Shown here piece by piece: positions 1-6,287 of a stretch of 6,911 nt of DNA. Source of the DNA: Candidatus Auribacterota bacterium (GTDB lineage Bacteria; Auribacterota; JAFGBW01; JAFGJP01); contig JAFGJP010000202.1 in NCBI GenBank assembly GCA_016929035.1, positions 1 to 6,911 of the forward strand, in the 5' to 3' direction. A program made the translations under genes and the position numbers. The notes below the pieces were generated by a model. It worked only from the letters and a program-made list of their open reading frames with translations, did no database searches and had not been told where the DNA came from. Each line of letters begins with the position of its first letter. The stretch's first letter is position 1.

Positions 1-1
1 G

Positions 2-97
2 ATAATCAAGGAAAGCTCAAAGCCAGGATTTGGTAAAATCGAGATAGAATACTATTCTCACGAAGATCTTGACAGGATATTCAGCCATTTGGGGTAA
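2..97 (+). CDS. parB: ParB chromosome-partitioning protein, C-terminal end only (5' end outside window)
   Basis: An open frame enters from the left edge and runs 31 codons to a TAA stop at 95-97. The readable tail contains GKIEIEYYSHEDLDRIFSHL. This matches the C-terminal dimerisation domain of ParB/Spo0J, whose usual ending is a GKIEIEYYS strand followed by an EDLERI-type helix. ParB binds parS sites near the replication origin, spreads along DNA as a CTP-dependent clamp, and works with the ATPase ParA in origin segregation. The DNA-binding and CTPase domains lie outside the window and cannot be assessed. The gene converges on the pilus cluster and is not part of it. Its presence suggests, without proving, that this locus is fairly close to the chromosome origin. 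The main doubt is the shortness of the fragment. Confidence 0.8.
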   Translation: MIKESSKPGFGKIEIEYYSHEDLDRIFSHLG

Positions 98-120
98 GTG
101 CTTAAAGAGCACTTAAGTTT
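95..120 (+). terminator. Hairpin on the parB stop codon, probable terminator
   Basis: TAAGTGCT (95-102) and AGCACTTA (108-115) form a perfect 8-bp stem with a 5-nt loop, so the stop codon itself lies in the left arm. A modest T-rich stretch follows (TTT at 118-120, TTTT at 127-130). The stem is only moderately GC-rich and the U-tract is broken, so termination may be inefficient. A competing 5-bp stem, CTTAA/TTAAG at 101-105 and 113-117, overlaps it. Confidence 0.5.
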
Positions 121-236
121 CATCCGTTTTGTCCTTTACCCGTTAAGTCCGTTAAAAAATAAATACATGATACAATATTTAAAATCTTTAAAAAAGCTCA
201 GGATCATAAATTATTTGTTACATTTCGAGTTTCTTT

Positions 237-251
237 AATGTGAACCACATT
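237..251. repeat. Short perfect inverted repeat AATGTG-N3-CACATT
   Basis: AATGTG (237-242) and CACATT (246-251) are exact reverse complements separated by three bases. As RNA this is a tight hairpin without a T-run on either strand, so it does not look like a terminator. As DNA it could be a protein-binding dyad. It lies 11 bases left of the CACGTG palindrome. No function is assigned. Confidence 0.4.
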
Positions 252-257
252 CGTTCT

Positions 258-273
258 CATGTCACGTGGCACA
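258..273. promoter_or_regulatory. Degenerate parS-like palindrome with CACGTG core (speculative)
   Basis: The core CACGTG at 263-268 is identical to the centre of the ParB-binding consensus TGTTTCACGTGAAACA. In the five-base flanks on each side only 5 of 10 positions match, giving 11 of 16 overall, and the GTT/AAC positions that matter most are largely lost. It is the only CACGTG I found in the window and sits about 165 bases past the parB stop. A chance hexamer is expected roughly once or twice in a window this size, so this is a weak candidate. Confidence 0.18.
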
Positions 274-315
274 CTTTCCAAGGCTTAAAAATAAGATCTT
301 CGCACACCAGCGCTC

Positions 316-351
316 ATTGAACCATTGGCTATTGACGATAAACGATTGGCT
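316..351. repeat. Degenerate heptamer tandem repeat, ATTGRCN-like
   Basis: Five consecutive units can be read: ATTGAACC (316-323), ATTGGCT (324-330), ATTGACG (331-337), ATAAACG (338-344) and ATTGGCT (345-351). Units two and five are identical and the others differ by a few bases. It is non-coding and lies 59 bases past the pilC stop. It may be a decayed microsatellite-like repeat; no function can be assigned. Confidence 0.45.
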
Positions 352-409
352 TTTGTTTAAAATGTTGAGGTTTGACCAATAAATTTTTATCTTCCTGAAT
401 AACAAGATA

Positions 410-1642
410 TTATGTGCTCATTTTTTCAATAATCTCTACAAGAGGAAGAAACATGGCTATAACGATAAAGCCGACACCAACGGCAAGAGTCACAATAATG
501 ACCGGTTCAACCATACCTGTAATTGTTGAAACAGCCGCATCGATTTCATCATCATACGCATCAGCCACTTTCATCAGCATATCACTGACTTTTCCTGTCT
601 CCTCGCCAACACTTATCATGCTTAAAACAACCGGCGGGAAGATGCCCCCGTGCTTAAGAGGCGTTACCATCGACTCCCCCTCTTTAATATGCGTATTAAC
701 GAGTTGAATGGATTCCGACACAATCTTGTTGCCGACAGTCTTTGATGTGATATCAAGAGCCTCCAAAATAGGAACACCGCTGTTGATAAGCGTTCCCAGG
801 GTTCTTGAAAATCTCGCAATAGCCACTTTTTTGACAAGAGAACCGGCAAGAGGTACTCTGAGAACGACTTTATCAAAAATATAGCTGCCTTTTTCTGTAT
901 TTAGAAAAATTTTCACGAGCACAAACAAAACGACAATCAAACCGAAGACGAGAAGAATGTGGTCTTTTAAAACAGTACTCACGTTTATCAGCCCTGTCGT
1001 TATTCCCGGCAGATCAACTTTCATGTCGTCAAACATGATCTTAAACTTTGGAACAACAAAAGTTAAAAGAAAGTAGACAATGCCCCCGGCTATGGCCACA
1101 ACAAAAGCAGGGTAAGCCATTGAAGATTTGACTTTTCTCCGAAGCTTGGCCGCTTTTTCATAATACACTGCCATACGAAGGAGAACCTGGTCGAGAACGC
1201 CCCCGGCCTCCCCGGCTTTAACCATGTTTATGAAAAGTTCAGAAAAAGCGTTAGGAAATCTCCTTAAAGAATCTGAAAGACTGTTCCCGCTTTCAATCGA
1301 CCCTCCCACATCATCAAGGACCTTTTTAAAGTAAAGATTTGTCTGCTGGTCCTCCAGAACTCTGACGCTTCTTAAAATAGGAAGACCGGCATCAACAAGG
1401 GTGGCAAACTGTCTCATAAAAGCGATATATTCTTTTTGTTTAATGCGATTGCCTAAAAAAGAAAACAACGGCTTTTTTGCCCGCACTGCGGTTGCCGCCT
1501 TCTTTTTCTTTTCCGTAACTGACGTCGGGTAAAGGCCCATCTCTCTTATTCTGTTGATCGCCTCGATCGTCGAGTCCGCTTCAATAACCCCCTGCGAGCT
1601 TTTTCCTTTGCTATCCATGGCTTTGTAATCATACAGAGACAT
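410..1642 (-). CDS. pilC: PilC, type IV pilus inner-membrane platform protein (GspF family)
   Basis: A 410-residue T2SSF/GspF-family protein, close to the usual PilC length. PilC sits in the inner membrane, couples the cytoplasmic motors to pilin insertion and removal, and is required for pilus assembly. Two homologous cytoplasmic domains are visible. The first begins near residue 72 (FMRQFATLVDAGLPILRSVR) and the second near 277 (RFSRTLGTLINSGVPILEAL), each followed by a GEAGG or GEETGK motif. Hydrophobic segments lie at about 177-198, 228-247 and 378-403, matching the family's three-helix topology. The start at 1642 is chosen because GGAGG lies 6 nt upstream and MSLYDYKAMD is the standard PilC beginning. 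A longer frame to 1696 would overlap the preceding gene and add an atypical 18 residues. It starts 1 nt after the PilB-A stop, so the two are translationally coupled. It is the only platform protein here for three motor ATPases. Confidence 0.95.
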   Translation of the reverse strand: MSLYDYKAMDSKGKSSQGVIEADSTIEAINRIREMGLYPTSVTEKKKKAATAVRAKKPLFSFLGNRIKQKEYIAFMRQFATLVDAGLPILRSVRVLEDQQTNLYFKKVLDDVGGSIESGNSLSDSLRRFPNAFSELFINMVKAGEAGGVLDQVLLRMAVYYEKAAKLRRKVKSSMAYPAFVVAIAGGIVYFLLTFVVPKFKIMFDDMKVDLPGITTGLINVSTVLKDHILLVFGLIVVLFVLVKIFLNTEKGSYIFDKVVLRVPLAGSLVKKVAIARFSRTLGTLINSGVPILEALDITSKTVGNKIVSESIQLVNTHIKEGESMVTPLKHGGIFPPVVLSMISVGEETGKVSDMLMKVADAYDDEIDAAVSTITGMVEPVIIVTLAVGVGFIVIAMFLPLVEIIEKMST

Positions 1643-1643
1643 T

Positions 1644-3344
1644 CTATTCCTCCATTGAGCAGCGGGCCACTTCCTCAACAGTCGTGATCCCTGCAAATAC
1701 CTTATTTAAACCATCTTCCAAAAGTGTTGTCAAGCCTCTATTTTTTGCCGCATTTTTAATCATTTTTGCCGTGCTTTTTTCCATGATGAGTCTCCGGATC
1801 TCTTCGTCAACAACCAGAAGCTCATAGATTCCCGTACGCCCTCTGTAGCCGATGCCCCCGCATTTTTCACAGCCGGCGCCGGCAAAAAATTTTCTCTGTT
1901 TAATAATCTTTTTGTCAATCTTCATAAGGTCTATCATCTCGCTTGATGGCTCGACTTCCTGTTTGCAGTCAGCACAGATCTTCCTGACAAGCCTCTGGGC
2001 TAAAATCGCTTCGACTGTCGAACATATAAGAAAAGGCTCTACTCCCATATCAACCATTCGGGTGAGTGCACCGGAAGAATCGTTCGTGTGAAGCGTTGAA
2101 AGGACAAGGTGGCCGGTCAGTGAAGACTGGATAGCCATTCTGGCTGTTTCAACATCCCTTATTTCTCCGACCATGATGCGGTCCGGGTCCTGTCTGAGAA
2201 TGGAACGAAGGCACCTCGCAAACGTGAGGCCTATCCTTTCATTTATGGGCACCTGAATGATTCCCTCAATATCATATTCAACAGGATCCTCGGTGGTGAT
2301 GATCTTTGAATCGATTGTGTTTATCCACTTAAGGCACGAATAAAGGGTCGTTGTCTTTCCAGCACCTGTCGGCCCTGTCGAAATAAAGATACCGTTAGGT
2401 TTCACAATAATATCTTCAATAGCTTTTAAAATATCTTTGCTCATGCCAAGCTGATGCAGATCAAGACTGACTGTGGAGCGGTCAAGCACGCGAAGCACAA
2501 CGCTTTCTCCAAATGCCGTTGGAAGAGTGGAAACACGGAGGTCCACGATCCGCCCCTCGACATTGATGGAAATCCGTCCATCCTGCGGGAGTCTTCGCTC
2601 GGCAATGTTCATGCGCGCCATGACTTTTATTCTGGAAATAATGGCCAAGCTTAAATGCTTGGGCGGCGGAACCATTTCATACAAAACACCGTCTACACGG
2701 TATCGGATCTTAAACTCCTTTTCAAACGGCTCAAAGTGGATATCGCTTGCCGTGTCCTTGATGGCCTGGATCAAAACAAGATTAAGCAATCTCACAACAG
2801 GAGCGTCGTTGACCATTTCCTCTATCTCGTGAATATCAACATCTTCCAGATCTTCTTTTGTGCTGAAGGTCTGAAGCTCTTTCATGAGAGTTTCAAGATC
2901 AGTCCCCTCTTTCCCGTAATACTTATCTATGGCTTCCTCAATATCTTTTTCTCTGGCAATGCAGATCTCGACTGGTGTTTCCAGAATAAATCTCAGGTCG
3001 TCGAGAAGGTTGCTGTCAAAAGGATCGGCTACGGCGATCTTCAGGGTATCATGCTCAAGATTCACGGGAAAAATATTGTACATCTTGACCATTGACCCGG
3101 ATATCCTCTGAATTACATTTTCATCGATCTGCGTGTTTTTAAGATCAACGATATTGATTCCTAACAGCTTGCTTAAAAGAGAGATCAGCTGTTCTTCCGT
3201 GAGAAGCCCTCTCTGAAGGATGACATCCCGGAATCTTTTTCCCGAGCTTTCCGCTTCAGCGTAAGCATCCTCAATATCGATTTTTGAAAGGATATTGTTG
3301 TTGATCAGCATCTTTTTCAGAAAAATATCTTTGTTAACAGACAT
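1644..3344 (-). CDS. pilB: PilB/GspE-type pilus assembly ATPase, copy A (adjacent to pilC)
   Basis: A 566-residue secretion/extension ATPase, normal length for PilB. It hydrolyses ATP as a hexamer at the base of the pilus and drives pilin polymerisation through PilC. In order: a small helical MshEN-like module (about 1-60), a T2SSE N-terminal domain (about 60-144), an acidic linker (145-180), and the ATPase core from SDIHFEP (200-206). Key motifs are Walker A GPTGAGKT (324-331), Asp box ITTEDPVEY (349-357), Walker B IMVGE (390-394) and His box with H412 and H419. A tetracysteine zinc site is formed by C457, C460, C492 and C495, as in GspE/PilB but not PilT. The start at 3344 has only a weak AGG 8 nt upstream and follows the pilT stop by 5 nt, suggesting coupled translation. 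Walker A has Ala where Ser is commoner, which should be tolerated. The closest paralogue is the other PilB here. A GspE role is possible, but PilT next door favours T4P. Confidence 0.93.
   Translation of the reverse strand: MSVNKDIFLKKMLINNNILSKIDIEDAYAEAESSGKRFRDVILQRGLLTEEQLISLLSKLLGINIVDLKNTQIDENVIQRISGSMVKMYNIFPVNLEHDTLKIAVADPFDSNLLDDLRFILETPVEICIAREKDIEEAIDKYYGKEGTDLETLMKELQTFSTKEDLEDVDIHEIEEMVNDAPVVRLLNLVLIQAIKDTASDIHFEPFEKEFKIRYRVDGVLYEMVPPPKHLSLAIISRIKVMARMNIAERRLPQDGRISINVEGRIVDLRVSTLPTAFGESVVLRVLDRSTVSLDLHQLGMSKDILKAIEDIIVKPNGIFISTGPTGAGKTTTLYSCLKWINTIDSKIITTEDPVEYDIEGIIQVPINERIGLTFARCLRSILRQDPDRIMVGEIRDVETARMAIQSSLTGHLVLSTLHTNDSSGALTRMVDMGVEPFLICSTVEAILAQRLVRKICADCKQEVEPSSEMIDLMKIDKKIIKQRKFFAGAGCEKCGGIGYRGRTGIYELLVVDEEIRRLIMEKSTAKMIKNAAKNRGLTTLLEDGLNKVFAGITTVEEVARCSMEE
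1649..1653 (-). promoter_or_regulatory. Shine-Dalgarno for pilC, decides the start
   Basis: GGAGG on the minus strand lies 6 nt before the ATG at 1642 and within the last codons of PilB-A. It supports the 410-residue form of PilC over the longer open frame beginning at 1696. Confidence 0.85.
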
Positions 3345-3349
3345 CTTTT

Positions 3350-4414
3350 TTACCTGTCAGTTTCTTTGATCTTGGAAATGATCTGATCCGGATCCTGCGC
3401 TTTTGTCACTGTGTCTGCATAGGAAATCAAACCTTTTGAATACAGTTCAAAGAGCCATGAGTCCAGGGTCTTCATTCCATACTTGGCCCCTGTCTGTATA
3501 TCCGAGGTGATGCGGAATGTTTTATTCTCTCGAACCAGGTTCTGAATAGACGGCGTCGAGACCATGATCTCGAAAGCCGCTATGCGTCCCTTCTGATTGA
3601 CTTTCGCCAGAAGAAGCTGAGAAATAACGGCAAGTATCGACGAAGCCAGCTGTGCCCTTATCTGCTCCTGCTGTGAAGGAGGAAAAGCATCTATAATTCT
3701 GTCCACCGTTCTGGCTGCGCCGGTTGTGTGAAGGGTGGCGAAAACCAGGTGCCCGGTCTCCGCGGCGGTAATCGCTGCTTCCATTGTCTCCAGATCTCTC
3801 ATTTCTCCAACGAGCATAACGTCAGGATCCTGCCTGAGACCTCTTCGTAAAGCCTCTGTAAAGCTTGGAACATCGACTCCGAGTTCTCTCTGGGTCACCA
3901 ACCCTTTTTTATGCTCATGGTAATATTCCACCGGGTCTTCAATCGTAATGATGTGAGAATCTCTTTCGCTATTGATCGTGTCGATCATGCTGGCAAGCGT
4001 TGTCGTCTTTCCGCTTCCTGTCGGCCCCGTTACAAGGACAAGCCCGCGCGGCCTGAACAGAAGGTCTTTGATCGATGCCGGAAGACCAATTTCTTCCATT
4101 GAAAGGATCTTGCTGGGAATAAGCCGAAGCGCCAGCGCATAAAATCCTTTTTGCTTGTAAACAGATACTCGAAACCTGGCCACGTTCCCAAAAGCAAAAC
4201 CAAAATCTGTTCCACCCTGCTCCTGAATAGACTTGATATGCTCTTCAGATGTAATACTTTTGACATAGCTTTCCGTCATTTCAGGGGTAAGAACATCCAC
4301 ATCAAGACTCTCAAGCCTTCCATCCACGCGAAGGACAGGAGGTTTGCCGACTGTGAGATGAAGGTCTGAGGCGTTTTCGTCAACAACGATCTGGAGCAGT
4401 TCACTGATTTCCAT
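3350..4414 (-). CDS. pilT: PilT, type IV pilus retraction ATPase
   Basis: A 354-residue protein of typical PilT length. PilT powers pilus depolymerisation and hence twitching motility, surface sensing and often DNA uptake. The N-terminal PAS-like domain (about 1-95) includes ASDLHLTVGKPP. The RecA-like core carries Walker A GPTGSGKT (130-137), Asp box ITIEDPVEY (156-164), Walker B LVGE (201-204) and His box with H222 and H229. Features diagnostic of PilT rather than PilB are the absence of the tetracysteine zinc site, the FPPSQQEQIRAQLASSILAVISQ stretch (from about 244) and an IQNLVRE motif (290-296), equivalent to the AIRNLIRE motif needed for retraction. The start at 4414 is preceded by AAAGGAG with a 6-nt gap to the ATG. 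It lies 62 nt after PilB-B and 5 nt before PilB-A, so it sits between two extension-type motors. PilU is an alternative, but the C-terminus fits PilT better. Confidence 0.95.
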   Translation of the reverse strand: MEISELLQIVVDENASDLHLTVGKPPVLRVDGRLESLDVDVLTPEMTESYVKSITSEEHIKSIQEQGGTDFGFAFGNVARFRVSVYKQKGFYALALRLIPSKILSMEEIGLPASIKDLLFRPRGLVLVTGPTGSGKTTTLASMIDTINSERDSHIITIEDPVEYYHEHKKGLVTQRELGVDVPSFTEALRRGLRQDPDVMLVGEMRDLETMEAAITAAETGHLVFATLHTTGAARTVDRIIDAFPPSQQEQIRAQLASSILAVISQLLLAKVNQKGRIAAFEIMVSTPSIQNLVRENKTFRITSDIQTGAKYGMKTLDSWLFELYSKGLISYADTVTKAQDPDQIISKIKETDR

Positions 4415-4420
4415 TTCTGA

Positions 4421-4427
4421 CTCCTTT
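4421..4427 (-). promoter_or_regulatory. Shine-Dalgarno for pilT
   Basis: AAAGGAG on the minus strand, with its GGAG 6 nt from the pilT ATG, is the strongest ribosome binding site in the pil cluster. The two PilB genes have weak or no such site, so PilT may be translated more efficiently per transcript than either. Confidence 0.75.
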
Positions 4428-4476
4428 GTAAAGATTTCTTTTATTCTTTTTTTTCACTATATTTACGCTTTGCCAA

Positions 4477-6177
4477 TCAAATATCTGACTTGGTCACGCG
4501 CACGACCTCCTCTGCGGTCGTCTCTCCGCTGAGAACCTTTAAAACAGCATCCTTTTTAAGCACTCTCATACCCTTTTCAACAGCGGCTTTCTTTATATCC
4601 ATGCTCGAAGCGTTCCTGAACACCAGTTCCTGTATTTCTTCGTCAACGACAATAAGTTCTGCAATGGCATGACGCCCTTTATATCCCGTGTTCTGGCACT
4701 TTGGACATCCTTTGCCTTTAAAAAATTTCTTGCCGGAAATATCCTCTTTTATATCAAGAACTTTTATCTCTTCTTTTGTCGGATCATAGGCTTCTTTGCA
4801 ATTAGCACAGATCTTTCTGACAAGTCTCTGGGCAAGAACGGCCTTTACAGCTGAAGCGACAAGAAACGGCTTGATGCCCTGATCGATGAGACGAGTGAAG
4901 CCGCCCGGCGCATCGTTGGTATGGAGAGTAGAAAAAACAAGATGCCCTGTAAAGGCTGCATTCATACATATTCTGGCTGTATCCAGATCGCGGATTTCAC
5001 CCACCATGATAATATTCGGCGCCTGTCTCAAACAGGTCCTCAAGACATTTGAAAAGCTGAGACCGATATCTTCCCTGACCTGGACCTGATTGATGCCCGT
5101 CAGCTGATATTCAATAGGATCTTCCACGGTGATGATTTTTGTCTCCGGCTTATTGAGAAAGTTAAGACACGCATAAAGCGTTGTCGTCTTTCCGCTTCCC
5201 GTCGGTCCTGTTATAAGCAAAACGCCGTTAGGAAGACTGATGAGCTCGCTCCACCTCTTTTCAATATCTCCAGCAAAGCCAAGCTGAGAAAGTCCTACAA
5301 GAAGATTCGACTTATCCAGTATCCTCATCACGACGCTCTCTCCATGCGTGCTGGGAAGGGAAGAAACGCGGATATCGATGTCTTTGTTCATTATCTTGAT
5401 CTTGATCTTTCCGTCCTGGGGAAGGCGCTTTTCAGCAAGCGACATATTCGCCATCAGCTTGACTCTCTGGAGCACAGCCGACTGGAGATCTTTTGAAGGA
5501 GACTCCATCTCATGAAGAACGCCGTCTATACGGTATCTGACACGAAAACTGTTTTCAAGAGGCTCAAGATGGATATCGCTCGCTCTCATGCGAAAGGCGT
5601 CGGAGATCATCAGGCTGACAAGCTTGATAACAGGAGCATCATCCGAAGTCATTCTTTCAGCCGATTCTTCTAAAAATTTGACTTCCCCTTCCTGTTCTTC
5701 GGACGAAAAAAAACGGTCTTCGTCCTGCTTAATCTCTTTTGTATGGTAGTAGGTCTTCATGGCCGTGTTGATGCTTTCTTCGTCAGTAACAACTCCTTCG
5801 ATATCTCTTTTCAGAAGAAGACGAAGATTATCGATCAAATTAATATCCAAAGGGTTGGAAAAGGCTATCGTCAAATTTCCGTCTTCCATGCGAACAGGAA
5901 CGATCTTAAACTTTCTTGCCGTTGTTTCATCGATCTGTGAAATAACTGTGGGGGAGATCCTTATCTTGGAAATATCGATCGTCTTGTAGCCGAAATACTC
6001 AGCGACTTTTTCTGTTATTTCCTTTTCCGTTGTCATGTTCAGAACAATCAACGCTGAAATAACATCTGTATTATTGCGCCGTATATAATCCTCTGCTTCT
6101 GAGACATCATCCTGGGTGATGACCCCAGTCTCTAGAAGAATATTTTTAATGACTTCCTGATTTTCAACGTAATTCAT
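4477..6177 (-). CDS. pilB: PilB/GspE-type pilus assembly ATPase, copy B (first pil gene of the cluster)
   Basis: A 566-residue extension-type ATPase, the same length as copy A and collinear with it to within one residue. It has a helical N-terminal module (about 1-60), a T2SSE N-terminal domain (about 60-144), an acidic linker (145-178) and a core from SDIHLEP (200-206). Motifs are Walker A GPTGSGKT (324-331), Asp box ITVEDPIEY (349-357), Walker B IMVGE (390-394), His box H412 and H419, and zinc cysteines C457, C460, C491 and C494. All catalytic elements look intact. An oddity is LRQAPNIIMVGE (383-394), where most relatives, including copy A and PilT here, have RQDPD. Upstream of the ATG at 6177 there is no clear Shine-Dalgarno sequence; an in-frame stop at 6235-6237 and the lack of another start codon support this start. 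The gene probably heads the pilT-pilB-pilC transcript. A T8 run interrupts codons 155-158. Confidence 0.93.
   Translation of the reverse strand: MNYVENQEVIKNILLETGVITQDDVSEAEDYIRRNNTDVISALIVLNMTTEKEITEKVAEYFGYKTIDISKIRISPTVISQIDETTARKFKIVPVRMEDGNLTIAFSNPLDINLIDNLRLLLKRDIEGVVTDEESINTAMKTYYHTKEIKQDEDRFFSSEEQEGEVKFLEESAERMTSDDAPVIKLVSLMISDAFRMRASDIHLEPLENSFRVRYRIDGVLHEMESPSKDLQSAVLQRVKLMANMSLAEKRLPQDGKIKIKIMNKDIDIRVSSLPSTHGESVVMRILDKSNLLVGLSQLGFAGDIEKRWSELISLPNGVLLITGPTGSGKTTTLYACLNFLNKPETKIITVEDPIEYQLTGINQVQVREDIGLSFSNVLRTCLRQAPNIIMVGEIRDLDTARICMNAAFTGHLVFSTLHTNDAPGGFTRLIDQGIKPFLVASAVKAVLAQRLVRKICANCKEAYDPTKEEIKVLDIKEDISGKKFFKGKGCPKCQNTGYKGRHAIAELIVVDEEIQELVFRNASSMDIKKAAVEKGMRVLKKDAVLKVLSGETTAEEVVRVTKSDI
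5701..5725 (-). repeat. Intragenic hairpin with T8 run in its loop, within PilB-B linker
   Basis: GGACGAA and TTCGTCC (5701-5707 and 5719-5725) are exact 7-bp reverse complements. On the coding (minus) strand the loop holds most of a run of eight Ts (5706-5713). It encodes the acidic linker around residues 151-159, between the N-terminal domains and the ATPase core. It is not a terminator because the T-run is in the loop, not after the stem. Confidence 0.5.
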
Positions 6178-6206
6178 GGTCTTATTTGTTTTTGTAAATA
6201 TGATTA

Positions 6207-6228
6207 ATAGAGAATTATATAACTCTAT
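6207..6228. promoter_or_regulatory. Dyad ATAGAG-N10-CTCTAT overlapping the -10 box, possible operator
   Basis: ATAGAG (6207-6212) and CTCTAT (6223-6228) are perfect 6-bp inverted arms separated by 10 bases, spanning 22 bp, about two helical turns. The dyad covers the candidate TATAAT box upstream of PilB-B. Such a position would suit a dimeric repressor, or the RNA could form a 5' hairpin. The AT-rich setting raises the chance of coincidence. Confidence 0.3.
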
Positions 6229-6252
6229 AGGAGATTACACAATACTTTTCAA
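6214..6252 (-). promoter_or_regulatory. Candidate sigma-70 promoter(s) for the pilB-pilT-pilB-pilC operon
   Basis: Two overlapping minus-strand options each have a 17-nt spacer. The first is TTGTGT (6237-6242) with a perfect TATAAT (6214-6219). The second is TTGAAA (6247-6252) with TATAGA (6224-6229). Either would start transcription roughly 30-45 nt before the PilB-B ATG. The intergenic gap is AT-rich and separates the receiver gene from the pil genes. The call rests on box matches alone. Confidence 0.45.
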
Positions 6253-6287
6253 GGGCGCATCGGACAGGAATAAGAACAAAAAAACGG

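Larger units (their letters stand above)
98..409. other. Convergent intergenic region between parB and pilC, no gene seen
   Basis: These 312 bases lie between the 3' ends of parB (plus) and pilC (minus). No frame carries a convincing start, ribosome binding site and protein-like translation, and no tRNA or known RNA fold is apparent. The region is AT-rich. It contains the parB terminator-like hairpin, a small perfect hairpin at 237-251, a CACGTG palindrome at 263-268, an AAGATCTT palindrome at 293-300 and a degenerate heptamer repeat at 316-351. No strong terminator follows pilC. Confidence 0.7.

Noticed and set aside
388..409. Hairpin TATCTT-N10-AAGATA just past the pilC stop on the minus strand, as a terminator
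   Set aside because: The stem is AT-rich and only 6 bp. It is followed by As and a broken TTT-A-TT rather than a T-run, so it is too weak to call.
414..707. Plus-strand open frame of 97 codons opposite pilC
   Set aside because: It is antisense to the conserved C-terminal domain of PilC, and its low-complexity Thr/Ser-rich translation is typical of a shadow frame.
1643..1696. Longer PilC start adding 18 residues
   Set aside because: It would overlap the end of PilB-A, the extra residues do not resemble PilC, and a strong Shine-Dalgarno precedes the internal ATG at 1642.
2454..3111. Plus-strand open frames inside the PilB-A gene, such as 2655-3095
   Set aside because: They lie opposite a well-supported ATPase gene, lack ribosome binding sites, and do not resemble any protein family I know.
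4415..4476. Separate sigma-70 or sigma-54 promoter for pilT in the 62-nt gap
   Set aside because: TTGATT and TATAGT are only 13 nt apart, and no GG-N10-GC sigma-54 pattern is present, so the gap is better read as within the operon.
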